A stretch of 64,000 nucleotides of DNA from Pyrus communis. Lineage: Eukaryota > Streptophyta > Magnoliopsida > Rosales > Rosaceae. Below, piece after piece: positions 1-10,527 of this stretch (position 1 is its first letter; each line of letters begins with the position of its first letter). A program made the translations under genes and the position numbers. Below the pieces are notes generated by a model. The model worked only from the letters and a program-made list of their open reading frames with translations, did not search any database and was not told the DNA's origin. The stretch spans positions 20,689,989 to 20,753,988 of the forward strand of contig NC_084817.1 of NCBI RefSeq assembly GCF_963583255.1. Direction: 5' to 3'.

Positions 1-1026
1 TGATTGATCATTTGCTTTTTAAAAGTTGTTATAGATATTTTATTCCTTCATTAAAATTGTCATAGATCTTTGTAGGTTGTTTAGTTCACCTCTAGGGTTA
101 GCTGTATGTCTTTGTAAATTAGGGGGTTGTGCTATGTTAATTGCTTTGTTTCTTGGTTGTTTTTTGTCCTTTGCTTCTAAGAAAACCGAAATTAGCCATT
201 TTCGTCATGTAGATTGGATAAATGGTTGAATTGATACCCTCTTATTTGTTGATGAGATAGTCTACCAAAAGGTTATGGAGTTCAACGTAGGAGAGTACAA
301 TTTTTTCATACGTAGGTATTCCTCATTTTGGTTTAAGGTACTAAGTCTGAATCAGGAGACGTTTTCTGATGAAGAAAACATCAACATTGTATGGATGAGT
401 TTTTTGTTTTTAATTCATTGTTTACTGTTTGATTTGCCATCTGCTTTCTTCAAATTGTCATAGATATTTTTTTTTCGTTCTTTAAAGTTGTCATAGATTT
501 GTTTAGGTTGTTTTAGTTCATTGGCAGTCTATTGTTTTGCCTGGTAGAAAGGTCCAGTCTTGCTGTATCCTCCGACTCACTCCAGTCTATCTCTGTCTTT
601 GTGATTCTGGGTTCTCTTCTGCCATTTTTGCTTCTCAAAGAAACCTAATTGCAGGTTCCTTTTCCATTTCCAAGCTTCCGTTATGCTTTGTGCTGCTGTG
701 TTTTCTATTTTTAATGAGGCTCGATTGAAATAGGCATCAGTTTGATTGAAATATGCGTCATCTTGATTGATTATGCTGCTGTATTTCGAAGAATAACAAC
801 TTTAATAGGTCTTAAGTGTCTAATTCATTGAACTATTGCATATATGTGAGGTATTTAATTTTTCCATTGATTTTCATGTTCAAGATATAGATTTTCATTC
901 TGTAGCTGGAGCTAACTTTCCTTTTAAGTGAGGTATTTAATATTTTTTTTGTTTCTTCAGCAGATCATTTTATTTTTCATTGCAACCTTTTATGTGTATA
1001 AATATGCATGTGATTTTTTTTTCCAG

Positions 1027-1269
1027 GAAAAGAATTGCGGAAAGGGAAGGTACTTGCTACCAAGGTGTGTTTCGTTTGGGTTTCTAATGGCTAGAAAATT
1101 AGAATTAATAATTGCAAGCGAATTTTCCCGAGAAACAATCACATTATTGGATCTAAGTTGCTAATTGTTTTAATTTTGTATAGGCTGCAATAAAATCTGC
1201 ACCCACAAGGGCCATAACTGGAGGAGTCAAGAACCCTGACCGCTACCGCCCTGGAACCATTGCTCTACG
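1027..1269 (+). pseudogene. Histone H3 (H3.3-type) gene fragment, two exons
   Basis: Two short exons join in frame across an intron (1065-1183). Exon 1027-1064 ends in VLATK; exon 1184-1269 reads AAIKSAPT-RAI-TGGVKNPDRYRPGTIALR. This matches the histone H3 stretch [29 protein letters not shown] with substitutions and three extra residues (RAI). The exon ends (LATK|AA and ALR|E) are where intron-containing plant H3.3 genes are split, so the donor was probably of the H3.3 type. No exon for the N-terminal tail with its start codon, nor for the histone fold after ALR, is visible nearby. It cannot make a histone; it reads as a captured relic inside the Helitron-like element. Confidence 0.75.
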
Positions 1270-2092
1270 GTGAGTTTTCAACACAATATAGTTCAAATCC
1301 TCTGAATCATGTTCTTGAATTTTACTATATTGCATTTCGTTATCTAAACTCTGTTCTTTCAATCTGGTTACCTGAATTGTGCCTAATATTTGATGTGGCT
1401 GGTGGCATTGTATGGCTGACTGGTGTGATTTGGGACTGTTTTTAGTTAATGGGAGACATGGCACAAAGGTGTGGGGCAATGAAGTCAAGTGGGATTAGGA
1501 ATTTAGGATAGTAGAGTTTTTGCTAATTTATGGGATTAAGCGTTCTCAGGTATGTATTTTTTTGAGAAGAAACTTTAACAATTTATTAAAAAAGAAAAGA
1601 GAAATACACAGAAGTGGATAAGAAATCCACCAAGAACAGAACAAGAAAATCTCTCAGGTATGGATGTGTGATCTGAATAATATGAATTAGAATTTTTTGG
1701 TTAGTGTCCAATTAGTGAAGAAAGGATGATTCTTTTTGTTATCATGCATATTTAAGTTGTAAACATTTGAAAAACTGCTTAATTGAAGTGAAATTTCCAA
1801 TTTTTGAGCCTGATTTCAAGTCTTGAACTTTGAATTTGTCTATACCTAGCTCAGCTGAAGCTATCCACGTCGTAGTTTAAAGTATTTGTGTTGGTAATTA
1901 TGTGTTTAAGTTGCGCAAATGAGTTGCCCCAATATCTTTTGTGTGCAATTTGGTGTAGAAATGTGGGTTTTGATGTTTTGGCAGGCATCGGAAAAAAAAA
2001 AAATTAAATTGGTTTTCTCTCAATGCATAGTTAATCTTAAAATACGGTTTATTAAATTGGGTTCATGATATATGGGTGGTAGCAAATTAGCA

Positions 2093-2217
2093 ATGTCGAC
2101 TCTTGTAAGGAAGAGGCTGATGAGAGACTTCAAGAGGCTGCAACAGGACCCGCCTGCAGGGATTAGCAGGGCACCCCAGGATAACAATATAATGCTGTGG
2201 AAAGCTGTTATATTGGG
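2093..2217 (+). pseudogene. RAD6/UBC2-type ubiquitin-conjugating enzyme E2, first-exon fragment
   Basis: An ATG at 2093 opens 42 codons beginning [18 protein letters not shown] and continuing [24 protein letters not shown]. This is the N-terminal helix and first strands of the RAD6/UBC1-UBC3 family, normally starting [18 protein letters not shown]. The piece ends at an intact donor (GG|GTAAGT), the place where plant UBC2-type genes have an intron. The following exons, including the catalytic-cysteine part, are absent. Several substitutions (L for P, R for G, K for N, L for F) suggest relaxed selection. It lies 0.8 kb downstream of the H3 fragment on the same strand and is most simply a second captured piece in the same element. 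Confidence 0.8.
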
Positions 2218-2639
2218 GTAAGTTGGAAAAATGCAGTGTATAAAAGAAATCTACTGTTGTTTTCTCTTCTATTATGCAACATTAATATTTCACATTTTTG
2301 GTAGGAGACGTGGTAAGTTGGAAAAATGCTTATATTTCTTATTTTTGGAACCCTTTATCTCATTGTTAGTTTTCTGGAAGGAAGAAAAGATAGGCATTCA
2401 TAAGTCCTATCAATTTTCAATTTTTATTTTTCTTGCTTTTATTTTAGTTTCTTATTACTAATTCTAATTTTGGGTGTATTTGTTAAGGCTGGTTCAATTG
2501 TAAGTAATATTTATGGTGTAGATTGGGAAAACAAACTTGAGGTATTAATTTTTCAGAGATAGTTTATGCTTGAAATTAGCATTGTTTTTATATCTTCCAA
2601 CATTCTGTTTTCTTGGAGTTACTATGTGCTTGAAAACTT

Positions 2640-2990
2640 GCTGAAACAACAATGGAACAGTTTTTTTGTTTTTTGTTTACTGCTGAAACAGGTGCCAGGC
2701 CTATAGGCCATATATTTTGCCACCTTAACCGCAATGGCAAAATATGTGTGGACTGCATCTTGCTTCTGTTTCTTACGGAAATAGGCGTCCTGCATTTTTT
2801 TCTTTGAACATTAGCGCTTGAAAGCTTAGCTGCTGAAACAAAAACGGAATACTTTTAATGTTTTTTGTTAACTGCTAAAACAGGCGGCTGGCCTGCAGGA
2901 CATATTTTGTCGTCTTAAACTTCAGAGGCAATATATGTGTGAATTGCATGTTGCTTCTGTTTCTTATGGAAACAGAGGATTTTTTGCAAC
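2640..2990 (+). repeat. Imperfect tandem repeat of about 185 bp
   Basis: Two adjacent blocks share the order GAAACAACAATGGAAC / TTTTTTGTTTACTGC / AAACAGG / GGCC / ATATTTTG / TTGCTTCTGTTTCTTA. The first spans about 2640-2790, the second about 2836-2985. They sit between the E2 fragment and the Helitron-like terminus, so they are probably subterminal sequence of that element. Confidence 0.6.
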
Positions 2991-3230
2991 CACGTCTTTT
3001 GTAATCAAGAATGTTCAACTTCGTCCTGTTAAATTGTACAATGTCTTTTCATATCACCTATGTTGAATGTATATAAAAACCAAGCTGCTTATCTTACCGA
3101 CTCTTCTCACTCATCTATCCCTCTATTCATTAATCATTATGTTTAATTTATTCAGGTTAAATATGTCTTATTCATGTTGTTAAGGCTGATGCATTCAAGT
3201 CCCGCAGCAACGCGCGGGCATATTTTCTAG

Positions 3231-3713
3231 TATCAAACTAATCCTGACATTTTCATCATACCGCAAACAAAGCAAAGGATCACGCAATATAAGAACGTGG
3301 ATTGGTTAAGCAAATAACTTAAACATCAATTTGGAATTAAACGCAAGGAATTACACGATCGAAGAACGAGGAATTAAACGCAATTACACAACTCTCTCTA
3401 ATGATTGAGCTTTCAGAGAGTCGGTTCGATTCAAAACTCCCGAACTGAACAACCATGTAAAACTGATCTCCATACCGAATGTTTCAGGGTTCGAAATTTC
3501 GGGGATCAATCTGTTTTGGGTATTTTCAATTCAGATAGAACCTGGTTGGGTCAAGATTTTTCGGTTTGCGATTTCGGGAGAAAAATCTCAACCCACCATT
3601 TACCCCTTATCATTTTTCGAATTGACCTCTATGGTGTAAAAACGGTTGGTCATGCCATGTGACGAAGTCTGTTGGCAATGATGATCAAAATTGCAAGTTC
3701 CATTTTCCTTTTG
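3231..3713. other. Intergenic, no gene recognised
   Basis: Unassigned sequence between the Helitron-like end and a MITE. A motif GGAATTAAACGCAA occurs twice near 3335-3380. The 85-codon reading frame at 3405-3662 shows no family resemblance. Confidence 0.4.
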
Positions 3714-4124
3714 TTAGACCATCTCCAATGGTTGGGCTAAAAATCAAATATTTTAGCCCGGAAAATTTAACTTTTAGCCCAGAAACAACTTTTCTGCTCT
3801 AACCGTTCTAACTTAAAATTTTAGCCCGGGATTATTAAAGAATGAACTTAGGCTATTTTTTTTTTTGTTAAATTAAATTTAAAAAATAAATAAATATGTA
3901 GACTATCGTAAATTAATTTTATAAATATTTTAATCTAAAAAAATTTAAATTCCGATAAATATTGGATAAAGTCCACTCTAATTTTTGGGCTAAATTTTGA
4001 GGGGAATTTGGCCTTGGTTTAACATTTAGCATTTAGCCCCAATTTTCCCCTTGGGTTGGAGTGGGTTTGGGAGAAAATTTTGGGGGGTAATTTGACTTTT
4101 AGTCCACCATTGGAATTGGTCTTA
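3714..4124. mobile_element. PIF/Harbinger-type MITE (405 bp) with TTA target duplication
   Basis: The ends are inverted repeats: GACCATCTCCAATGG at 3717 and, on the other strand, GACCAATTCCAATGG at 4121. Each end is flanked by TTA (3714-3716 and 4122-4124), the three-base target duplication of Tourist/Harbinger elements. The interior is AT-rich, repeats the phrase 'tttagccc', and has no coding capacity. Related elements occur at 16405-17170 and 20661-21220. Confidence 0.75.
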
Positions 4125-5483
4125 AAGTTTAAGGGCAAAAAGTATTTTCAAATCCATTAATTTACTCAACCAATTATAAAGCAACAGATAAACATGAATT
4201 TTTTACTTTTGTTTTTTTCAGAACTAAAGGGCAAAAGAAACCCTGACTTCCCCACCCTATCTTCTTCCCCCATCCTCTCTTATGATCTTACCACCGCCGT
4301 TAAACACAGACCCACCACCGTAGCCACTCCGTAACCATGTTTGCATGCTGTCTAGATCACGATCAATACTGAGGCAAAGAGACTTAACTTTTGAAGACAT
4401 GGCCGTCGTAAAAGAAATGGCGGTCGAAAAAGAACTCTTCTACTCACTTAAAGACTTGTATTCTTACGGTGATAGCCTCAGTGACGTATAACATATTCTC
4501 TACAAGCAGGAATTCATTTATATACACATACAATGGCAGCCAACTTTTATCTATCGTGCAGGTTGATTGTTCATCCAACGCATCAAATCCTGATCGTGTT
4601 TTTTTTTTTTTGTTAAACGATAATTTTGTTAAATTAGATGTTAGGTTATGGAGCTGACAATCGTGTTTTGAGTAGCTATAAGTATGCTAGGTTTCAGAAG
4701 CACGTTGAATGTACTTTCTCAATGATAGGATATCGTTTTTACACGTATGCAAACTCTAAAACTGATTTATATTTACAATATATTAATTCACCTTTATCAT
4801 AACTAATTCAATAGAACGTTAACTAGTTATGGTTTGACAAAATATGCTCATGACAAAATCATTCTTTAATGATCACCGTGACTTTTACACAATCTACATC
4901 TTATAAACATCTTCCAGCATTCATTTGAAAATTGAACTCCAAAAAATTATGCATGTATCAATACTGCATTAATTCACCCCGGAATCACAATATCCAAAAT
5001 CATACCATATGATGCTATGATATATATACATTCCAAACAATTAACTGTTGATAAAAATCACACCTATCAGCAGAATCAAAACTATCATGGACACTCATAT
5101 TTTCGACTTGCCCTTGAAAGTTCCCACAACCAGTGGCTTTGTCAAATGATCAGCCAGCATCAGTTTCGTATCAATGTGCTCAATTTGATAATCGATTATG
5201 TAACCTTATTGTATAACAATCATGTAAAAGATTAAGAAAATAACTAAGATTTCAAGTCTTTGGACAAGAAAATAGTCAACTTAATTCTCTTAAAAATGTT
5301 ATACCCCGAAAACATTCATACATTTCTTTCTTTGGAAAAGCATATTGACATGTTCTGAGTTTTAAAAACCATAATTTACACAAGTTTACATTACAAAATC
5401 TTGCTAAGAAGTATTCCTGAAGGAGTGAAGGTTAGTGCAGAAAATATTATCATAAAAGACTATTGTTATGAGTGCAACAATCC
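4125..5483. other. Intergenic, no gene recognised
   Basis: AT-rich sequence without a convincing coding region. The part 5240-5480 is the left shoulder of a repeated block that recurs at about 19110-19270 (shared GTCTTTGGACAAGAAA and CTTAATTCTCTTAAAAATG). Confidence 0.4.
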
Positions 5484-6373
5484 TAAGAAGCCAAGAAACA
5501 TTACGCAAAGAAGTCATCCATCATAAAATGATTATTTGGTCAAATACCAATTAACTAATCTTTAACTCAAAACTCAAGCGGCCATGAAAACAAGTTATTT
5601 AATATGCATGTTTATGTCAATTGAGAAAGAGACATAAATTGGCTTAATTCTTTACTATATAGCTATCACACAAAAGATAGAATAATGCTTTAATAAACTA
5701 ATGCCCAAAACTTTGTAAACAATATGATTAGAATAGAATTTATACACTTATTGCAAATAAGTTAATGAGTGTGAAGCGCAATTTTTTTCACTAATTCTCT
5801 CAATTGGGCAAGCGCTCATTAATATATTCTTTCAAAGAATGTACCAAATGGTATTGCTTCATATATTCTACATAATAGAAAATATATCACCACTAACATA
5901 AAGTTGTCAAACTGAATTCCAACAATAAGTATACTTGTGACAGCCCATCCCAGACTTTTCGTACTGTAGGGGTGAAATGACGGTTTTGCCCCTAGTATGT
6001 TTGTTTCCTTGTGTGGTCGTTTTTGGGTTTTGGTTGGTTGATTTTGGACCACATACACACCCACACTCATTTCTCTCTCTCTCTCTGCCCTGTCCCGAGT
6101 CCCTCTCTCTCTCCCTTTCCTATCTTCTTTGTACAGACAACACCCAAAATCCTTGGAATCTTCACGGATCGAGGAAACAAACTACATATTTGTGCTCATG
6201 AAGTCCTTAGGAGTTCAACCATACCCATTTCAGGTAAGGATACCTTCGTTTTCACGTCGAACCCGAGATGTTCAAATCGAGGTACTGTTCATGCACACGT
6301 TAATTCTTGTGTTTTTGAAAATTTCAAGCTTGTAGGAAACTTGGTGAGGTCCTTAGGAGGCTCGGGGTGGTTC

Positions 6374-6846
6374 ATTTAAAGTAGGGCTGGGTTCGGTTCT
6401 AATCGGTTCGGTTTTTTCTCAAAACCGAAACCGAACCGAAATTTCGGTTCGGTTCGGTTCGGTTCAAATTTTTTTCGGTTTTTTTCGGTTCGGTTTTTTT
6501 TCGGTTCGGTTTTTCTCGGTTCGGTTTCGGTTTTTTTTCGGTTTTTTTTTTTTTTTTTTTTTTTTTTCTTTCTCCCTCCAAAATTATTTAAAAAAAAAAA
6601 GGAAATATGAAAGTTCACATTCATATTAATAGGCCAGGCGGAATGAAAAATAAGGAGGAGGAGGGTTAGGGTTACAGTTAAGGGTTTTGTTAAAAATATT
6701 AAAAAATTAAAAAAAATCTCACAAATTCTGGAGGCATGAGGGTTCGAACCCATGCCTCCATGCTTGTAAAGTTTCACTGAAACCAACTTGGCAACAGGTT
6801 CTGTTTTGTTATGATTGTATGACTAAACTATTTATAAATATTCAAA

Positions 6847-6894
<48 letters not shown>

Positions 6895-7068
6895 TCGGTT
6901 CGGTTTCCGAGCCTCAAAAACCGAAACCGAACCGGTCAGATTCGGTTCGGTTCGGTTTGACAATTTCGGTTCGGTTTTTTTTTCGGTTCGGTTTTTTTCG
7001 GTCTCGGTCCGGTTTGGTTTTCGGTTTTTTTCGGTTTTCGATTTTTTGGACCCACCCCTAATTTAAAG
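6374..7068. mobile_element. hAT-type MITE (679 bp) nested in the LTR, 8-bp target duplication ATTTAAAG
   Basis: The element starts TAGGGCTGGG at 6382 and ends CCCACCCCTA at 7060; these are imperfect inverted repeats of the TAGGGGTGGG type known from plant hAT MITEs. ATTTAAAG flanks both sides (6374-6381, 7061-7068), the 8-bp duplication expected for hAT. Most of the sequence is a simple CGGTT/CGGTTT satellite in both orientations at the two ends, with poly-T and a (TA)n tract at about 6852-6890 inside. The long reading frames here, rich in Lys, Asn, Arg, Thr, Glu and Pro, are translated satellite, not genes. Confidence 0.9.
6852..6890. repeat. (TA)n microsatellite
   Basis: About 19 uninterrupted TA units inside the nested hAT MITE; likely length-polymorphic. 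Confidence 0.95.
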
Positions 7069-7302
7069 GTTTTGGACGTCGGGATAGTGAGTTGCAGGTT
7101 TGGCCGGAGTTGGTGGTGTTTTCCAGGCGAGATTCCGGTGGTTTTAGTGCTTGAAAGTGATATGAAATTTTTCCTCTTGTTGTAAGCTTCATTTTGGTAC
7201 CAATTTTGTGAAATTTGGATGAAAAACGAGTGAGATATCAAGCTTTGAATTTTTCTTGGTTTTCCAGCGCTGGCGACGGCGCCGAAGGTTGGCCGGAGAA
7301 GA

Positions 7303-7380
7303 TGACGGAATATTCCGTCAGTTTGGACGAAATATTCCTAACAACGTTAACGGAATCAGTTAGATTTAACGGAATATTCC
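7303..7380. promoter_or_regulatory. Palindrome cluster with heat-shock-element-like cores in the LTR
   Basis: TGACGGAATATTCCGTCA at 7303-7320 is a perfect 18-bp palindrome. Its core GGAATATTCC fits the nGAAnnTTCn unit of heat shock elements and recurs exactly at 7371-7380; a relaxed form (GAAATATTCC) lies at 7329-7338. The diverged inverted copy of this LTR keeps GGAATATTCC at 47687-47696 and GGAATATTCT at 47761-47770. A role in stress-induced transcription of the retroelement is an inference. Confidence 0.35.
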
Positions 7381-8814
7381 TGACGGCGTTAACTGACGCC
7401 GTCAGTGTGCCATGCACGTGCCTACACGTGTGGCCGTGCCTTGGCCAGCGCGTGGGGACGCTTGCGGTGTCGGAAAATTATTTTTAAAATATGGGGATGT
7501 TCATGAGGTTGAGTAGATCACGTTGATGTATTCATACACCCCATTTGAGCATTGTATGAGAAGTTATTTCGTAATGTTGGTTATGTGCTTTAAAATTTAC
7601 GTTTTTTATAGTTGTTTCGCATATAAGTGAGACCTATTCCGAGGACGAGCACGGTCACTCGAGGCAAGGGGGTTACAACCTTTCTACATACCAGTGAATG
7701 GGCTTTTGGTTTTCCGTATATACCTATATACTTGCGTTTTTTCCAAAAAGTGAAATGAAACGTTTATATGTTTTATATGCCATGCATTATGTTTGCCCGT
7801 TTAATTATGCATTATTAGTTGCATATATATATATATATGTTTGGTACTGCGGACACATAGGTAAGTACCAGGTAAGTTATGGTTTATGTTTATGTTTAGT
7901 AGCGATTTGAGAGGCATAGAGAGCTCATAACCTGCACCCCCGGTGTTAGTGCTCCCGCCCAGAGTTGAGCACAGTCCTTCACGTGATGTTCACCTCCCGC
8001 ACCACACGCTCATCTTGGATCCAAGTTAGGTGCACAGTCCTGTTGTACAGACCACTTTAGGTGGTTCCGACTCGTAGGTGACCCGCGATTATTCACCCAG
8101 TTTTCACGTGATCGTAGCACTTGAGCGTACTTATTTTACACCCAGTCCTGTCGTACATACCACTTTAGGTGGTTCCGACTCATGTGCAGGTGTAGTTAGT
8201 GAGTTGGAGATTTGAGCTCTAGATTCAGCCGTACAGGTCACGTTAGGTGACTCCGGCTGACATATTACATGACATTGTTTGGCATTACCTGAGTACTTGC
8301 ATTTTATTTCGAGGCATTTGGCATGGCATATTTCTGAGCATGATTTATACATATGTATATATTATATTTTTCTGGGAAGTATACAGGTTTTACGGCGATG
8401 CGTTAGAACTTTATTTATGAAATGATTTTTGAAAAGCTTTGTTTTTGCCCGCTCACGCTTTCTGTTTTGCACCCTTTCAGGTTCTAGTTGGCTAGCACTT
8501 TTGGTGGCTCCCCAGAGGATTTTCTCGGTTTATCTGACAGATTATCACCAGTGCAGGACCACCTTTGGGTGTGTTTATTTAGTGTTGTTTCCCCCGGACT
8601 GCACTTGGTCTTTCGTGCTTTGAACTTTGTTTTCACACTTGCGCTTGCACATGTATGTTATTTACTTTGTGTATAGCTTGGTTTTTATTTATTCGTACTT
8701 TTATTATTATTTCTTAGCTTCCGCATTGTGCACATGGTTACGTCACTTCCACGTGACGGCCAGCATGCCCTGATCTCGATTGGGGTGTGTCAATACTTAC
8801 TTTAGAATTTACTA

Positions 8815-10370
8815 TAATTAATTCATAAGTTTGATTATTACCAAAAATATACAGGTCAAGCTAGATATACTAATCTTCATAGAATAAAAACATAAAGCCG
8901 TTTTAGGTAAAAAAAAAAAAAAAAATCTAAAATGATGTCTCAAAGGACCAACGTAATATGCCAGCATAATTGCCTATACTGGATCGATTCATGCTTTGGC
9001 GAACAAGCGCAACAGCCCGCTTTTGGTTGACATTGAGTGGTATCATGGCGCAAGACAATTCCACATATCGAGATCGGAATGGGATTGGGTGTTTTAAAAA
9101 AAAAAAAAAACGGCCCTTGCTTCTCTGCCAATTTGTAGAAACCTAGTAATATAGATACAACATGTCGAAGTATCTGACATGTCAAGATGTGGAGTGTCTA
9201 TGCAACCTAGGCTTACATTATACTATTCACACACCCCTCAAGTTCCTTTTTTTACCATTTCAAGTAAAAAAGTAAATCAACAATGCACCATGATGATGAA
9301 CTAGTACTCTTTTTCATTTTAAATGTTACTATATATGTGGTTGCCACCCCGGGAGCGGCGGGTCTTGACTTCCATCTAAGTGGAGCCAATGATGCCACAG
9401 AGCAAAATGTTGACTGCGTTGCAGCTTATAGAAATTTCGTCAAAGCTCTCTGAGATGTATTGGCTAGTCCAAATGCACGAAGAGTATATGGATTTCGTGT
9501 GCTTCATGATGCATCAACGTTACAATATTGACAACACTTCCTACAAGTCTGGGTTTTCAACTACAACGAAGATTTTACCATCGTAATTATTGATATTGTC
9601 AATGTTTATGTGATGAGATTCATCACTGGCAATGTACGTCAGAGTGGCGACGTACGTTGTCGGCGATGAATCCCATCACGCAAACATTGACAATAACAAT
9701 TATCACAGTGGTGGCATCTCCGTTGTAGTTGAAAAGCGGACTTGTAAGAAGAGTTGTCGATATTGCAATGTTGATGCATCATGAAGCACAAAAAATATAT
9801 GTACCCTGCACGTATCCAGACATACTAATACATCTCGAAGAGCTTTAATGAAATTTCTATAAGCTGCAGCACAGTCATCATTATGGTCGATGGCATCATT
9901 GGCTCCACTCGGATGGAAGTCAAGACCCTTTGCTTCTGGGGTGGCAGCCACGTATACAACAACATTTAGAATGAAAAAAAGGAACTTAAGGAGGTGTAAG
10001 CTGGGAATAGTAAGTGTAAGCCTCCGATTCTGAAAGTGGTTTGATTGCCACAGGGCTAAAAACTATTTATATACCAAAAATCACCCTATAAATCCTAGTT
10101 TGCACGGACACTCCAAACCCCAAAGTGTCGGACACTTTGACACGTTGTATTACTAGGTTTCTACAAATTTTCGTAATTTTTTGCTATGTATTGTAATTAT
10201 GGTAAATTTACTAGTAACCCATGCACTTATAGGCAGTTATGCTGGCAAATTGCGTTGGTTTTTGAGACGTCATTTTAGATTTTTTTTTTTTTTTTACCTA
10301 AAACGACTGTATATTTTTATTCTATAAAGATTGGTATATCTAGTTTGATCTGTATATTTTTTGTAACACC
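8815..10370. repeat. Long foldback (inverted repeat) in unit A, about 0.7-0.8 kb arms
   Basis: The left arm (about 8815-9625) and the right arm (about 9668-10370) are reverse complements with small differences. Pairs seen include TCAAGCTAGATATACTAATC / GATTGGTATATCTAGTTTGA, GCGGGTCTTGACTTCCAT / ATGGAAGTCAAGACCC, and GGAGCCAATGATGCCA / GGCATCATTGGCTCC. The spacer is only about 40 bp (about 9626-9667). Short open frames lie on both arms (9380-9586 plus, 9703-9951 minus) and encode similar peptides because the arms mirror each other; I do not recognise the family. A transcript would fold into one long hairpin. Confidence 0.8.
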
Positions 10371-10527
10371 CTTAAACTGGAGAGAGAACAAGGAATTTAA
10401 GAGAACAGCAGGTAGTTATGGGAGATTGCTGGGAAAGTAGAAAATTCATTCATATGTTGTGGAAGAGATACATAGTTACAAACCACGTTTTTTTTTTTTA
10501 GCTTTTCCAATATATATATATTTTTCT

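Larger units (their letters stand above)
1..3230 (+). mobile_element. Helitron 3' part carrying fragments of two host genes (5' end outside the window)
   Basis: The right end has the layout of a plant Helitron 3' terminus: a short GC-rich hairpin at 3201-3218 (CCCGC / GCGGG stem, small loop), about eight bases, then CTAG ending at 3230, followed by a host T. Upstream on the same strand lie exon pieces of a histone H3 gene (1027-1269) and of a ubiquitin-conjugating enzyme gene (2093-2217), each with its original splice sites. Intron-retaining pieces of unrelated genes are known for Helitrons and Pack-MULEs. The first 540 bases hold two imperfect copies of a TTGTCATAGAT/TTTAGGTTGTTTAG block. 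I could not see the 5' TC end; it is probably left of the window. The element type is inferred from the terminus; no replicase/helicase is present, so it would be non-autonomous. Confidence 0.6.
5931..8797 (+). mobile_element. Solo LTR-like element, 2857 bp, with perfect 5-bp target duplication ATACT
   Basis: The element begins TGTGACAGCCC (5936) and ends GGGTGTGTCA (8792), the TG...CA form of LTRs. It is flanked by ATACT on both sides (5931-5935, 8793-8797). Unit B still has the uninterrupted site at about 14456-14472 (AAGTATACTTACTTTAG), which proves insertion into unit A after the duplication. No gag/pol reading frame is inside, so it is a solo LTR or a non-autonomous large LTR element. 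It carries a nested hAT MITE (6382-7060), palindromes around GGAATATTCC (7303-7380), and three repeated hairpin-like modules around ACTTTAGGTGGTTCCGACTC (8031-8262). A diverged inverted relative lies at 46208-48570. By its terminal sequence a Ty3/gypsy origin is likely but not shown. Confidence 0.85.

Noticed and set aside
1027..1269. Functional histone H3 gene
   Set aside because: No start codon exon and no histone-fold exons; substitutions and an insertion in an invariant region.
6720..6795. tRNA-like sequence (GGGTTCGAACCC)
   Set aside because: Only a B-box-like palindrome; no cloverleaf could be formed with the neighbouring bases, and it is inside a MITE.
6376..7241. Long open frames in the CGGTT-rich stretch, both strands
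   Set aside because: They are translations of a simple satellite inside a hAT MITE (Lys/Arg/Asn/Pro/Thr-rich), with element boundaries and target duplication defined.
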